A stretch of 64,000 nucleotides of DNA from UTCHB3 sp964531325 (GTDB lineage: Bacteria; Bacteroidota; Ignavibacteria; Ignavibacteriales; Ignavibacteriaceae): positions 1 through 64,000 of the forward strand of contig CAZHCW010000017.1 in the NCBI GenBank assembly GCA_964531325.1. The letters are read 5' to 3'. Under the pieces are notes generated by a model, which saw nothing but the letters and a program-made list of their open reading frames with translations, was not told the DNA's origin and did no database searches. Both the position numbers and the translations under genes were made by a program. Below are positions 33,735 to 41,610 of the stretch, in pieces; position 1 is the first letter of the stretch; each line of letters opens with the position of its first letter.

Positions 33735-34877
33735 TTATTCCGTTTTTTTAGTTTCAGAATCTGGGTTATTTTTAAATCTTTTTGAAATTATTGTTGTCGG
33801 GTCCCAACTTCGCATCCTTTGCCCTTCACTGTTCTCGGGAAATCCCATCACCCTGCCAAGCATTGCGGTTTCGGGAAACTGTTCGAGCATCACCTTAAAT
33901 ATCACTAACATCGGAATTCCGAGGAACAAACCACTTACTCCCCATAAACTTCCCCAAAAAACGAGTCCAAACATAGCGGTAATTGTGTTTAATCTTAATT
34001 TATTTCCCATAAGGATCGGTTCTACTATATTTCCCATTCCCATCTGAACTATACTTAGCAGTAACAACACAATCAATGGCACAATAACATTATCAAATTG
34101 CACCAATGCCATTAGAGAGGGAAAAAGAACAGAAACAATTGCACCGATAAAGGGAATAAAATGAAGCATAAAGGCAACAAAACCCCATAAAAAAGCAAAT
34201 TTGACGCCAAAGAGAATGCAAATAACATAAACTGCGATACCAACCGTAAGGTTAATAAAAAGTTTGATGTTTGCATAGGAATAGATAAATTTTTGAATTG
34301 TAAGATACGCACTGGTGACCATCTCAATTTCTTTTCCGCCTGATACATATCTTAAATATCTTTTATAGTTTGGCAGAGCAAACAGAAAGACAACAAAATA
34401 GATTGAGAACCAGAAAAAACTGTTTGTAAAGGCGGTAAATGATGAAACAACCTTACTGGCAGCCGCTGAAAGAAAATCGACTGAAAAGAGGTCTGTGAGT
34501 TCCTTTTCTATATTTATTTTGGCATGAAAGCGGGTGTTAACAAGTTGTTCGATTCCTTCCATCAATCCATCAATCTTTGCAATTAGCACAACAGATAAAT
34601 CGTTACTTTGAGCAGTAACCTCTGAGACAGTTGACGCCATTATGAGATAGATTAGAAATAGTAGCCCCAGAGTAATAATTGATATTGAAGGAATAATCAG
34701 ATAAAAAGGGACTTTTTTACTTCGAAGAAAAATTGTGATTGGCTGAAACATCGTTGCTGCTATAAAAGCAAAGGTCAGCGGTATGATGATCGATGAAAAA
34801 GTGTAAAGCAGATAGAAACCGAGCACAACAACAAAAAAGAGGAGAGCTACGAATATCCGGTTGAGGCTTTTTTCCAT
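33735..34877 (-). CDS. AI-2E-family (UPF0118) membrane transporter
   Basis: A 380-residue inner-membrane protein with about eight membrane segments. Family signatures: an N-terminal pair of helices, the long central soluble loop, and the C-terminal SALMALV..PLIVLLLLSIVQMGMGNIVEPILMGNKLRLNTITAMFGLVFWGSLWGVSGLFLGIPMLVIFKV. Members export autoinducer-2 or act as sodium/proton antiporters. The substrate cannot be told here. It ends with a charged tail. Confidence 0.9.
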   Translation of the reverse strand: MEKSLNRIFVALLFFVVVLGFYLLYTFSSIIIPLTFAFIAATMFQPITIFLRSKKVPFYLIIPSISIITLGLLFLIYLIMASTVSEVTAQSNDLSVVLIAKIDGLMEGIEQLVNTRFHAKINIEKELTDLFSVDFLSAAASKVVSSFTAFTNSFFWFSIYFVVFLFALPNYKRYLRYVSGGKEIEMVTSAYLTIQKFIYSYANIKLFINLTVGIAVYVICILFGVKFAFLWGFVAFMLHFIPFIGAIVSVLFPSLMALVQFDNVIVPLIVLLLLSIVQMGMGNIVEPILMGNKLRLNTITAMFGLVFWGSLWGVSGLFLGIPMLVIFKVMLEQFPETAMLGRVMGFPENSEGQRMRSWDPTTIISKRFKNNPDSETKKTE

Positions 34878-34925
34878 TAGAATCTTTGTTAATTGTTATA
34901 GCAAGATAAAAAGAAATTAGTAGTA

Positions 34926-34969
34926 TTAAAAGAAAAAGGCTGTTAAATTATCAAAAAATTTAACAGCCT
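34926..34969 (-). terminator. Intrinsic terminator after asnS
   Basis: AGGCTGTTAAATT (34937-34949) and AATTTAACAGCCT (34957-34969) form a perfect 13-base stem with a 7-base loop. On the minus strand TTTTTCTTTTA follows. It lies 9 bases after the asnS stop. Confidence 0.9.
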
Positions 34970-34978
34970 GAACAAAAA

Positions 34979-36382
34979 TTAGAACAATATATTATGTGGC
35001 GTTCTTGGGTAAGGGATTACATCTCTGATGTTTTTCATACCTGTGAGGTACATAACTGCTCTCTCGAGGCCCAGACCAAACCCTGCATGCGGGAATGATC
35101 CATATTTTCTGATATCCTGATACCACTCATAATCTTCCGGGATTATTCCTGTTGCAAGCATCTTCTGATGAAGGATATCATAATTTTCTTCGCGCTGACT
35201 TCCACCTATGATTTCACCAACTCCGGGCACAAGCAGGTCCATCGCTCTTACAGTTTTATTATCTGAATTAAGTTTCATGTAAAAGGCTTTAATATCTTTA
35301 GGATAATCGATAACAAAAACAGGTTTTTTGAAAATTTCTTCGGTAATATATCTTTCATGTTCGGTTTGAAGATTTTCACCCCACTCGACGGGATACTCGA
35401 ACCGGTGGCCGGATTTTTTAAGATACTCAATTGCTTCGGTATAGGTGATGGTCGCAAAATCGGAGTTGACAACATTGTCGAGTCTTGATAAAAGATCGGT
35501 ATCCACAAATTTATTGAAGAAATCAAGTTCATCGGGGGCCTGAGTCATCACCTCATTAAGGATGAACTTCATCATATCCTGAGCAAGTCGCATATCATCT
35601 TCCAGATCTGCAAAAGCAATTTCGGGCTCAATCATCCAAAATTCATTTGCATGACGGGCGGTATTCGAGTTTTCTGCTCTGAAAGTTGGACCAAAAGTGT
35701 AAACATTTCTAAATGCAAAACAGAAAGCCTCAACTGCAAGCTGCCCGGAAACAGTGAGGAAGGAGGGTTTTCCAAACAATTCCTGCGAATAATCTATAGC
35801 GCCGTTTCCATCTTTTGGCAGATTATTCATATCCAGAGTTGTTACTCTAAACATTTCTCCAGCACCTTCGGCATCTGTACTGGTGATTATAGGAGTATGC
35901 ACATAAACAAATCCCCGTTCCTGGAAAAATTTATGGATGGCGAATGAGACAATCGACCTGACCCTGAAGGTTGCCATAAAAGTGTTGGTTCTGGGTCTCA
36001 GGTGGGAGATTGTGCGTAGAAATTCAAAGGAGTGTCTCTTTTTTTGAATTGGATTGTCAAGAGAGGCGAAGCCTGTAATAGTTATTTCATCAGCTTTAAG
36101 TTCAAAAGGTTGTTTGTCGCCCAAAGATTTGATCCAGGAGCCTTTTATTTCGAGTGCTGAACCAATAGAAACCTTGTCAATTTCTTCAAAATTTGGGAGA
36201 ACATCCTCAAAAACCACTTGTAAATTTTTAAAGCACGATCCATCATTTAATTCGATGAAGCCAAAGTTTTTTGAAGTTCTTGAAGTTCTTACCCATCCGG
36301 TAAGTTTTAGCTTTTTATCCCGGTAGAGTTCGCCACCCGCGAGTAAATCTTTAACGGTTACAAAATCATATGCCATAGTCAT
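34979..36382 (-). CDS. asnS: Asparagine--tRNA ligase
   Basis: A 467-residue class IIb aminoacyl-tRNA synthetase. The N-terminal OB fold (KLTGWVRTSRTSKNFGFIELNDGS) binds the anticodon; the catalytic domain has motif 1 (FFQERGFVYVHTPIITSTDAEGAGEMF), motif 2 (FRAENSNTARHANEFWMIEPEIAF) and motif 3 (GFGLGLERAVMYLTG), ending in IRDVIPYPRTP. The spacing and the AEGAGEMF segment mark it as AsnRS rather than AspRS. A second Met two codons downstream is an alternative start. Confidence 0.97.
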   Translation of the reverse strand: MTMAYDFVTVKDLLAGGELYRDKKLKLTGWVRTSRTSKNFGFIELNDGSCFKNLQVVFEDVLPNFEEIDKVSIGSALEIKGSWIKSLGDKQPFELKADEITITGFASLDNPIQKKRHSFEFLRTISHLRPRTNTFMATFRVRSIVSFAIHKFFQERGFVYVHTPIITSTDAEGAGEMFRVTTLDMNNLPKDGNGAIDYSQELFGKPSFLTVSGQLAVEAFCFAFRNVYTFGPTFRAENSNTARHANEFWMIEPEIAFADLEDDMRLAQDMMKFILNEVMTQAPDELDFFNKFVDTDLLSRLDNVVNSDFATITYTEAIEYLKKSGHRFEYPVEWGENLQTEHERYITEEIFKKPVFVIDYPKDIKAFYMKLNSDNKTVRAMDLLVPGVGEIIGGSQREENYDILHQKMLATGIIPEDYEWYQDIRKYGSFPHAGFGLGLERAVMYLTGMKNIRDVIPYPRTPHNILF

Positions 36383-36515
36383 CCAAAATTATTTTTACAT
36401 AAACCTAAATTTACGGAAAAAATTTCAGGTGATATACCGAAGAATGTTCTTTTAAGGTAATAAAACTAAATTTACTTTTGTACATTACAAGTTTAGAAAG
36501 AAGGAAGTCTTTTAG

Positions 36516-36986
36516 ATGAAAGTATTATTTGTATGCCTTGGCAACATTTGCAGATCCCCGGCTGCGGAAGGGATATTCCGTAAGAAAGTATCTGAAAATG
36601 GACTTGGTGAAAATATCGAAATAGATTCAGCCGGAACGGCAGGTTACCATATTGGCGAAATGGCTGACAGTAGAATGATAAAACATTGTAAAGAAAGAGG
36701 TTATGACATTATACCTCACAGAGCACGACAGTTATCCTATAACGATCTTGTTGAATATGATCTGATTTTGGCAATGGATCGATCTAATTATTCTAATATA
36801 AGGAGACTTGACAAAAAGGATGAATTTGGTAACAAGATTAAAATGATGACAGATTTTGTTAAGTATATAAATGTAACAGAAGTACCCGATCCATATTACG
36901 ATGGACCCAAAGAATTTCATTTTGTTATCGATTTGTTGGAAGATGGATCAAATAATTTGCTTAAATATGTAACCGAGAGATTATAA
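36516..36986 (+). CDS. Low-molecular-weight protein-tyrosine-phosphatase family enzyme
   Basis: A 156-residue phosphatase with the P-loop VCLGNICRSP at residues 6-15 (nucleophilic Cys and Arg) and the general-acid loop DPYYDG near residue 129. The stop is 4 bases before the fructosamine-kinase gene, so the two are one unit. Members of this family have been reported to dephosphorylate protein-bound ribulosamine 5-phosphate, which would supply the substrate for the kinase next door. That function is inferred from context; a role in tyrosine dephosphorylation of envelope proteins remains possible. Confidence 0.92.
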   Translation: MKVLFVCLGNICRSPAAEGIFRKKVSENGLGENIEIDSAGTAGYHIGEMADSRMIKHCKERGYDIIPHRARQLSYNDLVEYDLILAMDRSNYSNIRRLDKKDEFGNKIKMMTDFVKYINVTEVPDPYYDGPKEFHFVIDLLEDGSNNLLKYVTERL

Positions 36987-36990
36987 ACGG

Positions 36991-37839
36991 ATGATTGATT
37001 TAAACAATTTAGTTGGAGAAACTCTTTATTATAGCCGGAGTGCTTCAGGTGGTTGTATCGCATCGAATAGTATATATAAAGGGGAAAGTGGCAAAAGCTA
37101 TTTTGTAAAACAATATCCGGGTAATCAGGGGGAAGCCAAAGCGAAAGCAGAAGTGACAGGATTAACAGAGTTACTAAAGTCGGGGATAATTTATGTCCCA
37201 AAAGTATTAGGCTTTGAAAAAAATGTTATTGTACTCGAGTTTATTGAAACCGGGAGCTACGGAAAGGGATTTTATGAGAATTTTGGCAGAAGTCTTGCCT
37301 TGCTACACAAGTGTATCTCAAAAGATGGTTTTGGTTTTATTCAGGATAACTTTATTGGAGACAGCTTACAGATAAATTTACCTCGAAATTCAAAATGGCA
37401 TGAATTTTACATTACAAACAGGTTGATGCCACAGTTCAAATTGATGGAAAAAAATGGTTTTACAGACTCGTCGATCAATAAAATATTTGACAGGATGTTA
37501 TCAAATCTTGTTAAAATAATTGATGATACGGCCGTTATTCCATCCATACTTCATGGGGATTTATGGTCGGGGAATTATTTAGTGTCGGAGAGAGGGGAGG
37601 CAGTAATTTTTGATCCCGCCGTCTATTATGGGGACCGTGAGACAGATCTGGCGATGACCCGACTTTTTGGAGGTTTTGATAAACAGTTTTATTCAGCCTA
37701 CAATGATGAATTTCCTCTTGAATATGGAAAGGAAGAAAGGATTCAACTTTACCAGCTCTACCACCTCATGAATCATCTAAATTTATTCGGGAGCAGTTAT
37801 TACAGGGAAGTAATAGAAATAATCAAAAAATATATTTGA
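36991..37839 (+). CDS. Fructosamine/ribulosamine-3-kinase family protein
   Basis: A 282-residue kinase-like-fold protein, close in length to E. coli YniA. Motifs: KSYFVKQYPG (ATP-binding Lys), catalytic loop LHGDLWSGNYLV, and the metal site VIFDPAVYYGDRETDLAMTRLFGGF. The family phosphorylates ketoamines on glycated proteins at O-3, which makes the sugar fall off and repairs the protein. Bacterial members prefer ribulosamines and erythrulosamines. It is cotranscribed with the phosphatase gene. Its stop abuts the stop of the convergent AdoMet decarboxylase gene with no spacer. Confidence 0.92.
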   Translation: MIDLNNLVGETLYYSRSASGGCIASNSIYKGESGKSYFVKQYPGNQGEAKAKAEVTGLTELLKSGIIYVPKVLGFEKNVIVLEFIETGSYGKGFYENFGRSLALLHKCISKDGFGFIQDNFIGDSLQINLPRNSKWHEFYITNRLMPQFKLMEKNGFTDSSINKIFDRMLSNLVKIIDDTAVIPSILHGDLWSGNYLVSERGEAVIFDPAVYYGDRETDLAMTRLFGGFDKQFYSAYNDEFPLEYGKEERIQLYQLYHLMNHLNLFGSSYYREVIEIIKKYI

Positions 37840-38193
37840 TTATCCTTCAACAAGTCTGTTTCTATCCAAAAGTTTAAAGAAATATTTTCCGGGTTCAAAC
37901 TCTTGCGTTGCCAATTCGATAAAATTTTCGAGTTTGTCAGGATCAGAACATGTATAAATATCGATTGAGAGTCGATTTTCTTCGGGATAACTGTGTATAA
38001 GGGCGTGAGATTCCGATAGAATTGCAACAAAAGTTAAACCTTGCGGTTCAAAATCGTGTTTCATTGTAGTAATAACCGTAAATCCCGATGATTTAAGCAT
38101 ATTTGTGAATAGCTTTTCAACGAGTTGGTTATCGTAGATATCGTGCTTTTTACAGTGGCACATCTCAAATATAAGTGAGTATTTATTCATCAT
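37840..38193 (-). CDS. speH: S-adenosylmethionine decarboxylase proenzyme
   Basis: A 117-residue prokaryotic class 1b AdoMet decarboxylase. It makes decarboxylated SAM, the aminopropyl donor for polyamines. The self-cleavage site LSE-SHALIHSYPE is intact: Ser62 would become the pyruvoyl group, and His67 and Cys82 (IYTCS) sit at the positions of the processing residues of the Thermotoga enzyme, offset by one. It is divergent from the PspA cluster, with a 112-base shared gap, and that cluster ends in an aminopropyltransferase-like gene. This supports a joint role. The symbol speD is also used for this family. Confidence 0.9.
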   Translation of the reverse strand: MMNKYSLIFEMCHCKKHDIYDNQLVEKLFTNMLKSSGFTVITTMKHDFEPQGLTFVAILSESHALIHSYPEENRLSIDIYTCSDPDKLENFIELATQEFEPGKYFFKLLDRNRLVEG

Positions 38194-38305
38194 GGCAGAT
38201 ATCTTGCCGTCTGTCAGGTTATTAAAAATTTAATCAAAAACAGATTCTAAATTAGCAGATTTTTGGTTATATTTCGATCAAATTTAAAACATTCGAGGAA
38301 AAAAT

Positions 38306-38698
38306 ATGTCGTCAAAATATGAACTGGTAAAAAGTTATCTTATCAACCTGGGATATCACATCTCCAGAGAGATACCTGAAGAAGAAATGGTGATTGTGGA
38401 TGATGGTGAAAAAGGGATATCAAACCTGATAGTTGATGTCGAAACACCTCTTCTAATCTTCGAACAATATATTGGAATAGTGAAAAAGGATGAAAAAGAG
38501 GTATATAAGCGACTACTCCAGGTAAACAGAGCTTTGGTCCATGGTGCATTTGTGCTCGAGGAAGATAAAAACACTTTAATATTCCGTGATACACTTCAAA
38601 TAGAAAACCTCGATGAAAATGAAGTTGAAGGGACTATGTCGGCAATACACTTTGCCATGGCAGAGAATACCGATTTCTTAATTGATATTTGTAAATAG
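38306..38698 (+). CDS. YbjN/CesT (Tir-chaperone-like) domain protein
   Basis: A 130-residue soluble protein that fits the YbjN / type III chaperone-like fold: an N-terminal helix (YELVKSYLINLGY), a central antiparallel sheet (LIVDVETPLLIFEQYIG) and the segment YKRLLQVNRALVHGAFVLEEDKN, ending in a helix. It is the first gene of the PspA run, 12 bases before pspA, with GAGGAAAA before its ATG. Similar small chaperone-like proteins accompany PspA in many bacteria, where E. coli has YjfI. Probably a PspA partner; function not shown. Confidence 0.75.
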   Translation: MSSKYELVKSYLINLGYHISREIPEEEMVIVDDGEKGISNLIVDVETPLLIFEQYIGIVKKDEKEVYKRLLQVNRALVHGAFVLEEDKNTLIFRDTLQIENLDENEVEGTMSAIHFAMAENTDFLIDICK

Positions 38699-38710
38699 AA
38701 GGAGATCAAA

Positions 38711-39412
38711 ATGAGTTTTTTCAAAAGATTATTTAAAATCGGACAAGCTGAAGCCCACAATGTCATCGACAAACTTGAAGATCCAATAAAACTTTCGGAA
38801 CAGGCTATCCGTGATTTGAAGCAGGATCTTTCACTTGCAATGCAGGCATTTGCAGAAGTGAAGGCATTGGCAATAAAGATGGAAAGGGACAAAAATCTTT
38901 ACTCGGAGCGTTCACTCGAGTGGGAACGAAAAGCTGTCCTCCTTCTCCAAAGAGCTGAGAACGGGCAGATGGCACCCCAGGAGGCAGAAAGATTAGCAAA
39001 AGAAGCTTTACTGCAAAAAGAGGATGCAACAAAAAAAGCGACCGAAGCTGCTTTAAATCTGGAACGACAAAACGAGGCTGTTGGTAAACTTCAGATGCAA
39101 GTTGAAAAATTGAGAAGAACAGTTCAACAGCAGGAAAACGAACTTGTCACCTTGAAAGCAAGGGCAAAAACAGCTGAATCGATGAAAAAAGTTAATAAAC
39201 AACTCTCCGGAATTGATTCCGACAGCACAATTGCCATGCTTGAACGAATGAAACAAAAAGTTGAAACGGACGAAACTCTTGCTCAGGCGTATTCTGAGAT
39301 GGAGGGACTGAATGAGAGCCTTAACTCCAAGATTGATAAAGCACTTGAAGAAAATAGTCTTCAGGGAGATTTACTGCTCGAAGACCTTAAAAGTAAACTT
39401 AAAAAACCTTAA
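38711..39412 (+). CDS. pspA: PspA/IM30 (ESCRT-III-like) membrane-stress protein
   Basis: A 233-residue almost fully helical protein. Start SFFKRLFKIGQAEAHNVIDKLEDPIKLSEQAIRDLKQDL is the PspA signature with an amphipathic membrane-binding helix; a long coiled coil follows (ERQNEAVGKLQMQVEKL), and the C-terminus is TLAQAYSEMEGLNESLNSKIDKAL. PspA oligomers coat and repair damaged inner membrane. Size and context match the YjfJ-like branch linked to polyamine and DUF350 genes, rather than the pspABC operon. AGGAG precedes the ATG. Confidence 0.93.
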   Translation: MSFFKRLFKIGQAEAHNVIDKLEDPIKLSEQAIRDLKQDLSLAMQAFAEVKALAIKMERDKNLYSERSLEWERKAVLLLQRAENGQMAPQEAERLAKEALLQKEDATKKATEAALNLERQNEAVGKLQMQVEKLRRTVQQQENELVTLKARAKTAESMKKVNKQLSGIDSDSTIAMLERMKQKVETDETLAQAYSEMEGLNESLNSKIDKALEENSLQGDLLLEDLKSKLKKP

Positions 39413-39425
39413 GTAGTCTTTGCAT

Positions 39426-39446
39426 GGGGCACCCACAAGGTGCCCC
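39426..39446 (+). terminator. GC-rich hairpin between pspA and the DUF4178 gene
   Basis: GGGGCACC (39426-39433), a 5-base loop and GGTGCCCC (39439-39446) form a perfect 8-bp stem. GATTTTATAATAAG follows, only a short T-run. It lies 14 bases after the pspA stop, inside the operon. It could weaken transcription past pspA, so PspA is made in excess over the later gene products, or protect the upstream mRNA end. Confidence 0.5.
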
Positions 39447-39476
39447 GATTTTATAATAAGACCCGGAGATCCGACT

Positions 39477-40028
39477 GTGTTTGATTGGTTCAAAAAGAAG
39501 AAAAAAAATGAAGAAGTGCCACAATATGATGTCACAAATCTAAAAGTAACAGACCTTCGAAGAGGATTTATTTTTGATTTGGAAGGCAAAAGTTGGGAAG
39601 TCACTAAAGAGTATGAATACGACTGGGGTGATGACTTTTTTACTCTTGAATTCCAGATAAAATGTGTGGATGCCACCGCCTATCTTCATGTTGAAGAGGA
39701 TGATGAGATCGAGATTACCGTGACCAAGGAAGTTGAAATCAATAATATAGATAAATCACTTGTGGATGAAATTATTGAGCAAGAAAAACCAAGAAGAACC
39801 ATCGAATTCGGTGGTCGAACTTTTTTTAGAAAAGCCGAAGCTGCGGGGAATTTTAGAGATCTTTCAGGTAACAACTGGGATCCTTTTATAAGTTGGGACT
39901 ACAGGGATGAAACAGGCAAATATATACTTTCTATCGAACAATGGGGTGAAGATGAATTTGAAGCCAGTATCGGCAGAGTAGTGGATGAGTACGAAATTTC
40001 CAACATTTTCCCGGGAATCATTAAATGA
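39477..40028 (+). CDS. DUF4178-domain protein of the PspA cluster
   Basis: About 184 residues. The GTG at 39477 is preferred: it has GGAG 8 bases upstream and lies after the hairpin, whereas an ATG at 39424-39426 would start within the stem. Sequence starts FDWFKKKKKNEEVPQYD, then two similar beta-rich halves: LRRGFIFDLEGKSWEVTKEYEYDWGDDFFTLEF and FGGRTFFRKAEAAGNFRDLSGNNWDPFISWDY. DUF4178 is a small beta domain repeatedly found beside PspA, DUF350 and spermidine-synthase-like genes; its function is unknown. It takes the place of YjfK (DUF2491) in the E. coli order. Its stop overlaps the next start (ATGA). Confidence 0.85.
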   Translation: MFDWFKKKKKNEEVPQYDVTNLKVTDLRRGFIFDLEGKSWEVTKEYEYDWGDDFFTLEFQIKCVDATAYLHVEEDDEIEITVTKEVEINNIDKSLVDEIIEQEKPRRTIEFGGRTFFRKAEAAGNFRDLSGNNWDPFISWDYRDETGKYILSIEQWGEDEFEASIGRVVDEYEISNIFPGIIK

Positions 40029-40759
40029 AAAAATTAATCCCAGTCGTTTTACTCTTATTGGCATTATCGGGTTGCGGCAAAGAATTTACAAAATCACCTG
40101 TTGACAATCTTATAACGAAACTCGACTCACAAAAAGTACCCATGTATTCAATTATTCTTGAGGATATGGAGGTTGATGGAACAGTATTTCAGGACTATAA
40201 ACATAAATACCAGATTATCCGTCAGTATGACTCCTTAAATATCAAAAGTGAAACAACTGACTGGATAGAAGTTAAAGAAGACTTTTTCTGGGAGAATGAA
40301 AATTATCTTGGGATGGAGATAGCCTCCAAGGGAAAAGATGGCAAAGTCTCAAAAGCAGTTGCTCCCGCCGGCTATAATAATTATGTGGGAAACAAACAAT
40401 ACGGGCAGTGGGTGAATGGCAGTGGTGGTTCTTTTTGGCAGTTTTATGGTCAATATATGTTCATGAGTTCTATGTTGAACCTTGCCACCGGTTCTATCTT
40501 TCGGGGTGACTATGATGACTACTCCCGCAACTACCGTGGTAGAAAACCATATTATGGTCCAAAAACGGGCAATTCTTACAAATATGGTACATACGGATCC
40601 TACACCAGCAAAACAAAACCTGCAGGATTTGGTGACAAAATAAACAAGATTAAAAACGGCTCTCAGAGTTTTAAAGATAAAGTTAACAACAAAGTGTCTC
40701 GATCAACCGGAAGAGGAACTCCTAATGTCCGGTCACGCGGCGGATCTGGAGGAAAATAA
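40025..40759 (+). CDS. Predicted lipoprotein with Tyr/Gly/Arg-rich tail
   Basis: A 244-residue protein with a lipoprotein signal (VVLLLLALSGC, acylated Cys at 17). The middle has beta segments around LEDMEVDGTVFQDYKHKYQII and WIEVKEDFFWENENYLG. The last third is low complexity: YDDYSRNYRGRKPYYG, then RSTGRGTPNVRSRGGSGGK, basic and Gly-rich. I know no family for it. In E. coli a lipoprotein (YjfM) holds the same place in the cluster, so it may be a functional counterpart without visible similarity. It overlaps the DUF4178 gene by 4 bases and ends 1 base before the DUF350 gene. Confidence 0.75.
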   Translation: MKKLIPVVLLLLALSGCGKEFTKSPVDNLITKLDSQKVPMYSIILEDMEVDGTVFQDYKHKYQIIRQYDSLNIKSETTDWIEVKEDFFWENENYLGMEIASKGKDGKVSKAVAPAGYNNYVGNKQYGQWVNGSGGSFWQFYGQYMFMSSMLNLATGSIFRGDYDDYSRNYRGRKPYYGPKTGNSYKYGTYGSYTSKTKPAGFGDKINKIKNGSQSFKDKVNNKVSRSTGRGTPNVRSRGGSGGK

Positions 40760-40760
40760 G

Positions 40761-41606
40761 ATGATTCTCGACAGATTAGTAACCATGTTGATCTATTTTG
40801 GTGCAAGCCTTATTCTGCTTCTGTTGGGAATGGTGGCATTCAGGATTTTTAACTTTAAAGCGGATGTAAAAGATGAACTTGTTGAAAAAGACAACTTCGC
40901 TTTCGCATTGGTTTATGCAAGTTACTTTGCAGGATTAATAATTGCCATTGGTGGAGTTTTTTGGGGTGAATCAAACGGTATTGTTGATGATTTAATCGAT
41001 ATATCGATCTATGGAATTCTTGCAATACTTCTCCTTAATATTTCTTCCTACATCAATGATTGGTTGATTTTAAGAAAAATAGATGCTCCGAAGGAGATAT
41101 TGGAAGATCGAAACGCGGGTACGGCTGTTGTTTTGGGAGCTTCTTATATAGCAACCGGTCTCGTGGTTGCCAGCGCAATCTCTGGTCAGGGCGGAAGTAT
41201 ATTCACTGCAATTGCTTTCTGGTTAATCGGGCAGACTGCACTTGTGCTCTTTTCTTATCTCTATCAATTGATAACCCCCTACGACTATCTTAAAGAGATT
41301 GAACAGGATAATGTTGCGGCAGGAACTGCTTTTGCAGGAATTCTCATTGCTATTTCTGTTATTATCAATCAGGCAATGTTTGGTGATTTTCAGGGTTGGG
41401 AAACCTTTGGATTTGATGTACTTCTAAATATTGCGCTCGGAGTGATATTCCTGCCGTTGGTAAGAATTCTTACCGATCAAGTGATAATTCCGGGTAAAAG
41501 ATTGAGTCAGGAAATAGCCGGGCAGACAATTCCCAATGTTGGGGCGGGATTGATTGAAGCTGTTGTATATATCGGAGCTGCCTTACTGATAGTGTGGGCA
41601 CTTTAG
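40761..41606 (+). CDS. DUF350-domain integral membrane protein
   Basis: About 282 residues with eight predicted membrane segments in two DUF350 repeats (MLIYFGASLILLLLGMVAFRIFN; then the second copy starting near TAVVLGASYIATGLVVASAISG and IAFWLIGQTALVLFSYLYQLITPYD). The ATG at 40761 has a strong GGAGGAAAATAAG site; an in-frame start at 40725 inside the lipoprotein gene is less likely. E. coli YjfL is a shorter single-repeat relative in the equivalent cluster. Function unknown; it may be the membrane anchor or channel on which PspA acts. Confidence 0.88.
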   Translation: MILDRLVTMLIYFGASLILLLLGMVAFRIFNFKADVKDELVEKDNFAFALVYASYFAGLIIAIGGVFWGESNGIVDDLIDISIYGILAILLLNISSYINDWLILRKIDAPKEILEDRNAGTAVVLGASYIATGLVVASAISGQGGSIFTAIAFWLIGQTALVLFSYLYQLITPYDYLKEIEQDNVAAGTAFAGILIAISVIINQAMFGDFQGWETFGFDVLLNIALGVIFLPLVRILTDQVIIPGKRLSQEIAGQTIPNVGAGLIEAVVYIGAALLIVWAL

Positions 41607-41610
41607 GTTA

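Noticed and set aside
39420..39476. Longer reading frame for the DUF4178 protein
   Set aside because: The extra residues come from translating a perfect hairpin, and the GTG at 39477 has a good ribosome site and starts at the conserved FDWFKKK segment.
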